Shown here in pieces: positions 1 through 6,618 of a stretch of 9,917 bases of DNA. The DNA is from Sulfurimonadaceae bacterium. Lineage in GTDB: Bacteria; Campylobacterota; Campylobacteria; Campylobacterales; Sulfurimonadaceae. The first letter of the stretch is position 1. Every line of letters begins with the position of its first letter. The position numbers and the translations under genes are program-made. Location of the stretch: contig JAPHSI010000159.1 of the NCBI GenBank assembly GCA_026193155.1, forward strand, positions 1-9,917, in the 5' to 3' direction. The notes beneath the pieces are model-generated. The model searched no databases. It worked only from the letters and a program-made list of their open reading frames with translations, and was not told the DNA's origin.

Positions 1-393
1 CGTGGTTGCTATGAAACTCCGGGCGGTACCATTATGCTAAAAGCTCACCGTGCTATCGAGTCAATCTGTCTTGACCGTGAGGAAGCTCACTTAAAAGATG
101 AGATGATGCCAAAGTATGCAAAACTTATCTATAACGGATTTTGGTTCTCACCTGAAAGAGAGATGCTACAAGCTGCCATAGATACTACGCAAAAGTATGT
201 AGAAGGTAATGTAAAACTGAAACTTTATAAAGGTAATGTAGAAGTAGTTGGACGTGAATCTGAGATGTCTTTATATTCAGAAGAACACTCAACATTTGAA
301 GAAGATGAAGTTTATAATCAAAAAGATGCTGAAGGATTTATCCGTCTAAACGCACTAAGAAGAATAATTGCTGGTAAAAAAAGGAATAAATAA
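1..393 (+). CDS. argG: Argininosuccinate synthase, C-terminal part (5' end outside window)
   Basis: This is the C-terminal 130 residues of argininosuccinate synthase, the cytoplasmic enzyme that joins citrulline and aspartate using ATP in arginine synthesis. The reading frame is open from base 1, so the ATG at 34 is internal. The family runs to about 400 residues, so roughly two thirds of the gene lies upstream. What is visible is characteristic: YETPGGTI near the left edge, then AHRAIES-LDREE, then the WFSPERE segment, then the C-terminal GFIRLNALR-type helix that takes part in oligomerisation. The stop codon overlaps the next start (TAATG), so the following gene is probably translationally coupled. 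As I recall, argG also lies just ahead of rplI-hslVU-era in Campylobacter jejuni, so its position fits the lineage. Nothing suggests damage. Confidence 0.95.
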   Translation, partial: RGCYETPGGTIMLKAHRAIESICLDREEAHLKDEMMPKYAKLIYNGFWFSPEREMLQAAIDTTQKYVEGNVKLKLYKGNVEVVGRESEMSLYSEEHSTFEEDEVYNQKDAEGFIRLNALRRIIAGKKRNK

Positions 394-1130
394 TGAGTAT
401 TGTTAAGATTGACATGAACTCAGAAGAGTTCATTAGTGAAATGGAAAAAACCGTAAAGTTTACTGATAAAGTTTGTGAATCACGCGGTTGGGTTTATAAT
501 CCGCAAGAAGAGGTAAATGAAGGTGTACAAATGGGTCTTGCTAGAAACAAGATGATGTACAAAAAAAGATTTTGTCCTTGTTTCATGGTTGATGCAAGTG
601 GTGATAAACCTAAAAGTGTTGATGATAGAATTTGTCCTTGTAAACCTGCAATCGAAAAAGAGATTCCAGAAGATGGTAAATGTCATTGTGGAATTTTTTG
701 TACACCGGAATATGCTGCTGAGAAAAGAATTGAACTTGGGATGGAAGAAGCTGTACATACCCATTCACGTGGTCTTACACAAGAAGAATGTGAACTTCTA
801 GTTAAACAAGATGAATTAGACGGTGATGAATTAACTGCACTTCTTGAAGCTAGAGAACTTGGTATGGTTGATTTTACACTTATTGATGTTCGTGAACATA
901 TGGAATGGCAGATGGGACACATTAAAGGTGCTGATAAACTTGTACCTACAAGTAGTTTCTATCAAGCACTTGAAGATGCAAAACTAGATAAGGAAGCTCA
1001 TAATATAGTATATTGTCACGTTGGTAGTAGAAGTGCCCACGTTGCCATGATTATGAAAGATATGGGTTATACTAAAATAGGAAATTTAACTCACGGTATT
1101 GTTTCATACGGTGGGGAAATAGAGAGATAA
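393..1130 (+). CDS. Ferredoxin:thioredoxin reductase-type catalytic domain fused to a rhodanese domain
   Basis: This 245-residue cytoplasmic protein has two domains. The N-terminal half (about residues 10-115) matches the catalytic chain of ferredoxin:thioredoxin reductase. It carries CPC (61-63), CPC (81-83) and CHC (97-99), the pattern in which four cysteines hold a 4Fe-4S cluster and two form the redox-active disulfide. By family alignment the ligands would be C61, C81, C83 and C97, and the disulfide C63-C99. The C-terminal half (about 140-245) is a single rhodanese domain: LIDVRE (163-168), GHIKGA (175-180) and an active-site loop C208-HVGSRS, with C208 expected to carry the persulfide. 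A linker with a further Cys (133) joins them. No variable-chain FTR partner is nearby. Domain assignments are strong. The role is inferred: passing electrons from ferredoxin to a thioredoxin or directly to a persulfide on the rhodanese domain. It starts at the TAATG overlap with argG. Confidence 0.88.
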   Translation: MSIVKIDMNSEEFISEMEKTVKFTDKVCESRGWVYNPQEEVNEGVQMGLARNKMMYKKRFCPCFMVDASGDKPKSVDDRICPCKPAIEKEIPEDGKCHCGIFCTPEYAAEKRIELGMEEAVHTHSRGLTQEECELLVKQDELDGDELTALLEARELGMVDFTLIDVREHMEWQMGHIKGADKLVPTSSFYQALEDAKLDKEAHNIVYCHVGSRSAHVAMIMKDMGYTKIGNLTHGIVSYGGEIER

Positions 1131-1135
1131 TATAA

Positions 1136-1585
1136 ATGAAAGTACTTTTAATAAAAGATGTAAAAAGTCTGGGCAAAGCCGGTGAAGTAAAAGAAGTTAA
1201 GCCTGGATACGGTCAAAACTTTTTAATAAAAAAAGGTTTTGCTAAAAATGCTACGGATGAGATAATTGCCGAGCATAAAGAGCAAGAAGCCAAAAAAGCT
1301 CAAGAGTTGAAAGAGGAGATAGCTTCATTAACGGAGATGTCTAAAAAACTTGATAAACTTGAGATAATCATCACTAAAAAATTAGGTAAAAATGGTCATT
1401 TATTTGGTGCTGTTACTAAAGATGAAGTCGCCCTAGCACTTAAAGAGCAACATAATATAGATATAGATAAAAAACATATAACTGATAAAACTGCTATTAA
1501 ATCTGTAGGTGAACATGAACTTGATTTGAAACTTGGTCATGCTATCCATGCCACACTTCATGTGGATGTTCAAGGAGAACAATAA
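1136..1585 (+). CDS. rplI: 50S ribosomal protein L9
   Basis: This is ribosomal protein L9, a large-subunit protein that binds 23S rRNA near the base of the L1 stalk and helps maintain reading-frame fidelity. At 149 residues it has the normal bacterial length. The N-terminal domain has the family signature GKAGEVKEVKPGYGQNFL (residues 13-30). A long, charged connecting helix follows (about 41-75, rich in Lys, Glu and Ala), then the C-terminal domain with the LFGAVT motif (89-94). The purine-rich GAGAGA at 1122-1127, inside the end of the upstream gene, is a plausible ribosome binding site and supports the ATG at 1136. It is followed after 3 bases by hslV, an arrangement also found in Helicobacter and Campylobacter. 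Confidence 0.97.
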   Translation: MKVLLIKDVKSLGKAGEVKEVKPGYGQNFLIKKGFAKNATDEIIAEHKEQEAKKAQELKEEIASLTEMSKKLDKLEIIITKKLGKNGHLFGAVTKDEVALALKEQHNIDIDKKHITDKTAIKSVGEHELDLKLGHAIHATLHVDVQGEQ

Positions 1586-1588
1586 CTT

Positions 1589-2128
1589 ATGTTCGACGCA
1601 ACTACGATACTTGCTTATAAAGGCAAAAATAAAGCAGTCATTGGCGGTGACGGTCAGGTGACTTTTGGTGATTCTGTTTTAAAAGGCAATGCCACAAAGA
1701 TAAGAAAACTTCATCACGGAAAAATTCTAGCAGGTTTTGCCGGAAGCACTGCAGATGCATTTAACCTTTTTGATATGTTTGAAGAGTTTCTAGAAGATAA
1801 AAAAGGTGACATTTTAAAATCAGTTATTGAATTTTCTAAAGCTTGGAGAAAAGACAAAGTTCTTCGCCGACTAGAAGCTATGATGATTGTGCTAAACCAA
1901 GACCATATTTTTATACTAACAGGAAACGGTGACGTAGTTGAACCAGAAGATGGGGAAATTGCTTCTATAGGAAGCGGTGGAAATTTTGCCATATCTGCGG
2001 CGCGTGCATTAAAAAAACATTCCTCTTTAGATGAAGAAGAATTAGTAAAAGAGTCTTTAATGATTGCAGGTGATCTTTGTATCTATACAAACCAAAATAT
2101 AAAAACATTAACTTTAGAGGATAAGTAA
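1589..2128 (+). CDS. hslV: ATP-dependent protease HslVU, peptidase subunit HslV (ClpQ)
   Basis: HslV is the proteasome-like threonine peptidase of the cytoplasmic HslVU (ClpYQ) complex, which degrades misfolded and short-lived proteins. The 179-residue sequence aligns closely with Helicobacter HslV. The catalytic threonine is predicted to be T5 (mature T1), preceded by a short MFDA leader. Alignment of GGDGQ places D21 and K37 at the canonical Asp17 and Lys33 positions, and the GSGG loop at 128-131 contains the conserved Ser. GDLCIYTN (161-168) is the typical C-terminal signature. The short leader implies removal of four residues rather than only the initiator Met, as is usual in this lineage. 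The stop codon directly abuts the TTG start of hslU, so the two subunits are co-translated. Confidence 0.97.
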   Translation: MFDATTILAYKGKNKAVIGGDGQVTFGDSVLKGNATKIRKLHHGKILAGFAGSTADAFNLFDMFEEFLEDKKGDILKSVIEFSKAWRKDKVLRRLEAMMIVLNQDHIFILTGNGDVVEPEDGEIASIGSGGNFAISAARALKKHSSLDEEELVKESLMIAGDLCIYTNQNIKTLTLEDK

Positions 2129-2131
2129 TTG
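2116..2131 (+). promoter_or_regulatory. Ribosome binding site and TTG start of hslU
   Basis: AGAGG (2116-2120) lies 8 bases ahead of a TTG (2129-2131) that follows the hslV stop codon without a gap. No ATG is available at this position. The encoded MNLTPKEIVEYLDKY matches the normal HslU N-terminus (MTPREIV-LDK), so TTG is the likely initiation codon. Confidence 0.8.
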
Positions 2132-3460
2132 AATTTAACCCCAAAAGAGATAGTTGAATATCTTGACAAGTATGTAATAAGTCAAAAAGATGCTAAAAAA
2201 ACAATAGCCCTTGCTCTTCGCACACGTTATAGACGTATGCAGCTTGAATCTGAACTTCAAAGTGAGATAACACCAAAGAATATTTTAATGATTGGTTCAA
2301 CAGGTGTGGGTAAGACAGAAATATCAAGACGTCTTGCCAAGATGATGAAAGTTCCGTTTATTAAAGTTGAGGCTAGTAAGTACACTGAAGTTGGTTTTGT
2401 CGGACGTGATGTTGAATCTATGGTCCGTGATTTGGTTATAAATGCAGTTTCAATTGTAAAAGCCGAAAAAGAGCAAGAAAATAAAGAAAAAATTGAGAAC
2501 TATGTTACCAATAGAATAGTTGAAAAACTATTACCACCTCTTCCTGAGAGTGCCAGTGAATCTAAAAAAGATGATTATAATAGATTGCTTGAAGCAATGG
2601 AGAAAAGAGTAGAATCAGGTGAGATGGATGAAAAAATAATAGAAATTGACATAGATTCAAATATTCATGTTGAATTTGCAGATTCTAACCTACCTCCAGA
2701 GATGATAAAAGTACAAGAATCTTTTACCAAAGTATTTTCTCAAATGAATAAAGAAGATAACAAAAAAGATATTAGTGTAAAAGATGCAAAGATTATGCTT
2801 AGAGCAGAAGCTAGTGCAAAACTAATAGATAACAACTCTATAAATGCTGAAGCTTTGAGACGCGCTGAAAACGGTGGAATCATCTTTTTAGATGAGATAG
2901 ACAAGATAGCACTTAGTGAAAAAAGCCAAGGTAGAAATGATCCTTCTAAAGAGGGAGTTCAACGTGACTTACTTCCTATTGTTGAAGGTAGTAGTATAAC
3001 TACAAAATATGGAGTTATAAATACCGACCATATTCTTTTTATTGCAGCGGGTGCATTTCATGTTAGTAAACCAAGTGATTTGATTCCTGAACTTCAAGGG
3101 CGTTTTCCATTAAGAGTTGAGCTTGAGAGTTTAACTGAAGATTCTCTATATCAAATTCTAACTCAAACCAAAAATTCTTTATTAAAACAGTATCAAGCTC
3201 TTTTATCTGTTGAAGGGATGAAACTTAGTTTTGAAGATGAAGCTGTCCATGCAATTGCAAAATTAGCGCATCGTGCCAATGAAACAACAGAAGATATTGG
3301 TGCAAGACGTTTACATACTGTTCTTGAAAAGGTTTTAGAAGAGATTAGCTTTATAGCCGATGAGTATAAAGACAAAGAATTTATAGTTACACAAGAAATG
3401 GTTCATGAAAAACTAGATACAGTTGTCGAAGATGACGACTTATCTCGCTATATATTATAA
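2129..3460 (+). CDS. hslU: ATP-dependent protease HslVU, ATPase subunit HslU (ClpY)
   Basis: HslU is the AAA+ hexameric unfoldase that recognises substrates and threads them into the HslV chamber. The 443-residue protein has normal length for the family. Visible motifs are Walker A GSTGVGKT (56-63), the pore loop GFVGRD (89-94), a variable intermediate (I) domain (about 105-245), Walker B IIFLDEIDK (251-259), GRFPLRVEL (324-332) in the AAA+ core, sensor-2 GARRL (391-395) and the C-terminal tail ending YIL, which inserts into HslV to activate it. The I domain is Lys/Glu rich and less conserved, as usual. Translation starts at a TTG next to the hslV stop, which suggests the pair is kept in a fixed ratio by coupling. 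Era follows after 11 bases. Confidence 0.97.
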   Translation: MNLTPKEIVEYLDKYVISQKDAKKTIALALRTRYRRMQLESELQSEITPKNILMIGSTGVGKTEISRRLAKMMKVPFIKVEASKYTEVGFVGRDVESMVRDLVINAVSIVKAEKEQENKEKIENYVTNRIVEKLLPPLPESASESKKDDYNRLLEAMEKRVESGEMDEKIIEIDIDSNIHVEFADSNLPPEMIKVQESFTKVFSQMNKEDNKKDISVKDAKIMLRAEASAKLIDNNSINAEALRRAENGGIIFLDEIDKIALSEKSQGRNDPSKEGVQRDLLPIVEGSSITTKYGVINTDHILFIAAGAFHVSKPSDLIPELQGRFPLRVELESLTEDSLYQILTQTKNSLLKQYQALLSVEGMKLSFEDEAVHAIAKLAHRANETTEDIGARRLHTVLEKVLEEISFIADEYKDKEFIVTQEMVHEKLDTVVEDDDLSRYIL

Positions 3461-3471
3461 AAAGGGAAGAT

Positions 3472-4353
3472 ATGACAAAAGCAGGATTTGTTTCTTTAAT
3501 TGGAAGACCAAATGCAGGTAAAAGCACACTTATGAATTCACTTTTAGGTGAAAAAATTGCAATGGTTAGCCAAAAAGCAAACGCTACCAGGAAACGTTCT
3601 AACGCTATTGTTATGCATAATGAAACTCAAATAATCTTTGTTGATACACCGGGTTTACATGAAAAAGAGAAGGTTCTAAACCAATATATGCTTGATGAAG
3701 CGTTAAAGGCTATGGGTGATTGTGACTTGATAGTGTATCTTGCTCCTGTCACAGATTCAACTGAGCATTATGAAAAGTTTTTAAAACTAAATGAAAAAAA
3801 AGTTAAACATATTATAGTTCTTAGTAAAATAGACCAGGTCAGCCAAGAGAAACTTTTTAAACGAATAAATCAGTATAATAAATTCTCTGACAAGTTTGAA
3901 GCTTTAATTCCTACTGCAATATCTCGTAAAGTAGGACATGATGATTTACTTGATACAATCTCTAAAAATCTTCCGGACTCCCCATATCTTTATGATCCAG
4001 ATGATTTAACAAGTGAATTAGTTCGTGATATATATGCAGGTTTTATCAGAGAAGGAATTTTTGAAAATATAAGTGATGAAATTCCTTATGAAAGTGATGT
4101 TTTGATTGATAAGATTGAAGAAGACGAAAAAAGTGTCGATAGAATATATGCATCAATTATTGTGGAAAAAGAGAGTCAAAAAGGTATTATTATCGGTAAA
4201 GGCGGAGAAGCCATAAAAAGAATTGGCATCTATTCAAGAAAAAAGATAGAAATACTAAGCGGAAAAAAAGTATTTTTAGACCTACAAGTAATTGTTAAAA
4301 AAGGCTGGTCTAAAGATAAAGAATATTTAAAAGAGATAGGTTATACATCATGA
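3472..4353 (+). CDS. era: GTPase Era, 16S rRNA-binding ribosome assembly factor
   Basis: Era is a GTPase with a KH RNA-binding domain that binds near the 3' end of 16S rRNA and promotes maturation of the small ribosomal subunit. The 293-residue protein has normal length. The N-terminal GTPase domain shows G1 GRPNAGKS (11-18), a switch I region with the conserved QKANATR-type segment (34-40), G3 DTPGLH (58-63) and G4 SKID (118-121, in place of the usual NKxD). The G5 position reads PTAIS, where the family usually has SAL or SAK. The KH domain carries IIGKGGEAIKRIG (240-252). A good ribosome binding site (AGGGAAG) precedes the ATG. The stop overlaps the next start by four bases (ATGA at 4350), tying era translation to the cell-wall gene, the same neighbour I recall in H. 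pylori. Confidence 0.96.
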   Translation: MTKAGFVSLIGRPNAGKSTLMNSLLGEKIAMVSQKANATRKRSNAIVMHNETQIIFVDTPGLHEKEKVLNQYMLDEALKAMGDCDLIVYLAPVTDSTEHYEKFLKLNEKKVKHIIVLSKIDQVSQEKLFKRINQYNKFSDKFEALIPTAISRKVGHDDLLDTISKNLPDSPYLYDPDDLTSELVRDIYAGFIREGIFENISDEIPYESDVLIDKIEEDEKSVDRIYASIIVEKESQKGIIIGKGGEAIKRIGIYSRKKIEILSGKKVFLDLQVIVKKGWSKDKEYLKEIGYTS

Positions 4354-5318
4354 AATTAATAATTTTTATACTTCTTATTACACTTAATTTAACTGCTCAT
4401 GATTTTTTAGATGAGTATAGACTTAACGGTATATCCGGTATAGAAAAGCAATTTGATTCAGAATTAACAAAAAGAGAGTATTGGGATAATTTACTTGAAA
4501 ATAAAGATACAAGATTTGGTTACGCAGAATCTTATACTTCGTTTTTAATATGTGACAAAAATAGTTCTACTCTTACTATATATAAACTTGACGAAAATAA
4601 TACTTTTGTAAAAAAGAAAAAATATGATGCTTTTACGGGAAAAATAAACGGAGACAAGCAAAAAGAAGGTGATTTAAAAACTCCTGTTGGAATCTATCGC
4701 ATAAAAGATAGATTGAGTAAGGATACGAAGCTAGACCCATTCTATGGTCCATTAGCTTTTGTAACTAACTATCCAAATTTATATGACAAAATACGTGGTA
4801 AAAATGGGAGTGGTATATGGCTCCATGGTTTACCTATTAATCAAGAGCGTGATGATTTTACAAAGGGTTGTATTGCAATTGACAATCAAAGCATTGAGTG
4901 TTTGGATAGAAATATAAATATTGAAAAAACTGCCTTAGTTATATATCCAAATCAACCTAATTCTACGACTAAAGAAGAACTATCAGAAATTTTATCTCAA
5001 CTATATGATTGGAGATATGCTTGGATATACAATGATATTAATAAATACTTATCTTACTACTCTGATGACTTCATCAGGTTTGATGGAATGAAAATAAATA
5101 CATTTTCAAAATATAAAAAACGTGTTTTTGGAAAAAAAGAAAACAAAACAATTATATTTTCAGATATTAATATAATTGCTTATCCTGGTGCAAAAAATGT
5201 TTATCAAATAACTTTTAATGAATATTATAAATCAAAAACATTTGAATTTGTAGGTGACAAGATTCTTCTTGTAAGACTAGATGATTTAAATAAATTAAAA
5301 ATATTTATTGAAAAATAA
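4350..5318 (+). CDS. csd6: LD-carboxypeptidase / L,D-transpeptidase-fold protein, Csd6/Pgp2-like
   Basis: This is a secreted YkuD-fold enzyme of 322 residues. It has a short signal peptide (hydrophobic residues 2-13, likely cleavage after LTA-16). The catalytic domain spans about 60-200: the TPVGIYRI strand (111-118), H159 in WLHGLP and the nucleophile C174 in TKGCIAI. The usual YkuD motif has Arg after GCI (SxGCIRM-type), whereas here it is Ala; this fits Csd6-type proteins, which trim rather than cross-link. The C-terminal portion (about 205-322, with LYDWRYAWIYNDINKYLSYY then DDFIRFDG) looks like the NTF2-like pocket domain known in H. pylori Csd6. The family removes the terminal D-Ala from stem tetrapeptides in the periplasm, making tripeptides for Csd4/Pgp1. 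It overlaps era by four bases and is followed by the partner gene after two bases. Confidence 0.86.
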   Translation: MKLIIFILLITLNLTAHDFLDEYRLNGISGIEKQFDSELTKREYWDNLLENKDTRFGYAESYTSFLICDKNSSTLTIYKLDENNTFVKKKKYDAFTGKINGDKQKEGDLKTPVGIYRIKDRLSKDTKLDPFYGPLAFVTNYPNLYDKIRGKNGSGIWLHGLPINQERDDFTKGCIAIDNQSIECLDRNINIEKTALVIYPNQPNSTTKEELSEILSQLYDWRYAWIYNDINKYLSYYSDDFIRFDGMKINTFSKYKKRVFGKKENKTIIFSDINIIAYPGAKNVYQITFNEYYKSKTFEFVGDKILLVRLDDLNKLKIFIEK

Positions 5319-5320
5319 TA

Positions 5321-6607
5321 ATGAAAAAGTATTTTTTTCTTTTAGTAATTACTTTTTCTTTTGCATATTCAAATATACAACTTATCAAAAAACAAAATAA
5401 TGATTCAAATACCACTTTATTGGTTATAGGTGGTATTCACGGTGATGAACCAGGAGGTTACTTTGCTGCTTCATTATTAGCTACAGAGTATGATATAAAC
5501 TCAGGAAATTTGTGGATAGTCCCTAATTTAAACCAAGACAGTATTCAAAAAAACAACCGTGGAATCAACGGTGACATGAATAGAAAATTTGCAACTCTGA
5601 AAAAAGAAGATAAAGACAGCAAAATTATAAAAGAAATTAAAAATATTATACTCTCAAAAAACATATCATTAGTTTTAAATCTTCATGACGGGCACGGTTT
5701 TTATAGAAAAGAAAATAAAGGTAGAATATTTAATCCTAATGCATGGGGTCAAACATGTGTTATAGACCAGTGCAATTTGAATCAGAACCAACCATTTGGC
5801 AATCTAAATGATATAGCGCTGACAATTAAAAATCGTATGAATAAAAAACTTATTCAATCCCATCACAGTTTTGATGTTAGAAATACACAAACAAAATTTG
5901 ATGATGAAGCGATGCAATTATCTCTTACCTATTTTGCTGTTACAAATAATAAACCTGCTTTTGCAATAGAGACCAGTAAAAACTTATCTTCATTATCTCA
6001 AAAAGTTTTTTATCAACTCCTTGCAATAGAGGAATTTATGAATATAATGGGAATAAAGTATAAAAGAGAATTTGAACTTAATACATTAGAAATCTCTAAA
6101 CTATTAAAAAACTATGGCAAATTAATAATAAATGACAACATTTCATTGAATCTAAGTAACATAAAAAAATATTTAAGCTACTTTCCGTTAAAATCTAAGG
6201 ATAATGTATTAAAATTTTCTCACCCACTAGGTAGTTTTAAAAAACTAAGAGATGAATATATTATATATATTGGTAATGAAAAAATCACAACCTTAAATTC
6301 ACAATACTTTGAGCTTAGTGATAGTTGTCCAAAATATTTTAAAGTTGAAGTTGATAATAATTTAAAAGATTATGAAAAAACTTCAGAAATTATTGTTAAT
6401 GACGATTTTAAAGTGATGACTGATGATTCTATTAGAGTAAATGTTATTGGCTATAGAAGTAAAAACTCAAGAACAGAGTCTGGAATTAATATTGCTCATA
6501 AATCTATAAATAAAAGATTCTCTGTAGATGAAGATGAAAAGATTTTTAGAATTGAGTATTATAAAAATAATAAATTTTGTTCCATGAATATGGTTCATTT
6601 TAAATAG
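5321..6607 (+). CDS. csd4: Zinc DL-carboxypeptidase (M14-type), Csd4/Pgp1-like
   Basis: This is a secreted M14-family carboxypeptidase of 428 residues. Residues 1-17 form a signal peptide (MKKYFFLLV..., cleavage probably near AYS-N). The catalytic domain (about 30-245) shows zinc ligands H40 and E43 in GGIHGDE and H122 in NLHDGHG, the substrate-binding GDMNRKF (84-90) and the catalytic glutamate E217 in FAIETSK. Two further beta-rich segments (about 250-340 and 350-428) match the extra C-terminal domains of Csd4. Csd4 and Pgp1 cut the bond between meso-DAP and D-Glu in tripeptides, leaving dipeptides, and are needed for helical shape in Helicobacter and Campylobacter. Csd4 of H. pylori is known for a Gln in place of the first zinc His, whereas here it is a normal His. 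No ribosome binding site is evident before ATG 5321, which lies two bases after the csd6 stop, so coupling is likely. Confidence 0.85.
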   Translation: MKKYFFLLVITFSFAYSNIQLIKKQNNDSNTTLLVIGGIHGDEPGGYFAASLLATEYDINSGNLWIVPNLNQDSIQKNNRGINGDMNRKFATLKKEDKDSKIIKEIKNIILSKNISLVLNLHDGHGFYRKENKGRIFNPNAWGQTCVIDQCNLNQNQPFGNLNDIALTIKNRMNKKLIQSHHSFDVRNTQTKFDDEAMQLSLTYFAVTNNKPAFAIETSKNLSSLSQKVFYQLLAIEEFMNIMGIKYKREFELNTLEISKLLKNYGKLIINDNISLNLSNIKKYLSYFPLKSKDNVLKFSHPLGSFKKLRDEYIIYIGNEKITTLNSQYFELSDSCPKYFKVEVDNNLKDYEKTSEIIVNDDFKVMTDDSIRVNVIGYRSKNSRTESGINIAHKSINKRFSVDEDEKIFRIEYYKNNKFCSMNMVHFK

Positions 6608-6618
6608 GAACTTAGCTT

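Noticed and set aside
480..922. Open frames on the - strand (480-764 and 683-922) and in another + frame (589-801).
   Set aside because: They lie inside the FTR-rhodanese gene, whose frame has clear domain motifs on both halves. The shadow frames have no recognisable motif and no ribosome binding site.
1714..1992. Open frame on the - strand opposite hslV, and a similar one opposite hslU (3193-3375).
   Set aside because: Both are antisense to strongly conserved genes and have low-complexity Ser-rich translations typical of shadows.
4052..4087. A 9-base perfect inverted repeat (AAGGAATTT / AAATTCCTT) with an 18-base loop, resembling a hairpin.
   Set aside because: It lies inside the era coding region over a segment encoding the conserved EEIPYE-type motif, has an A+T-rich stem and a long loop, and has no following T-run, so chance is the better explanation.
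4350..5318. The YkuD-fold protein as a cross-linking L,D-transpeptidase of the ErfK/YbiS type.
   Set aside because: The fold is shared, but the GCIAI motif lacks the usual Arg, there is an NTF2-like C-terminal part, and its neighbours (era before, Csd4-like after) fit Csd6/Pgp2 better. A transpeptidase activity cannot be fully excluded.
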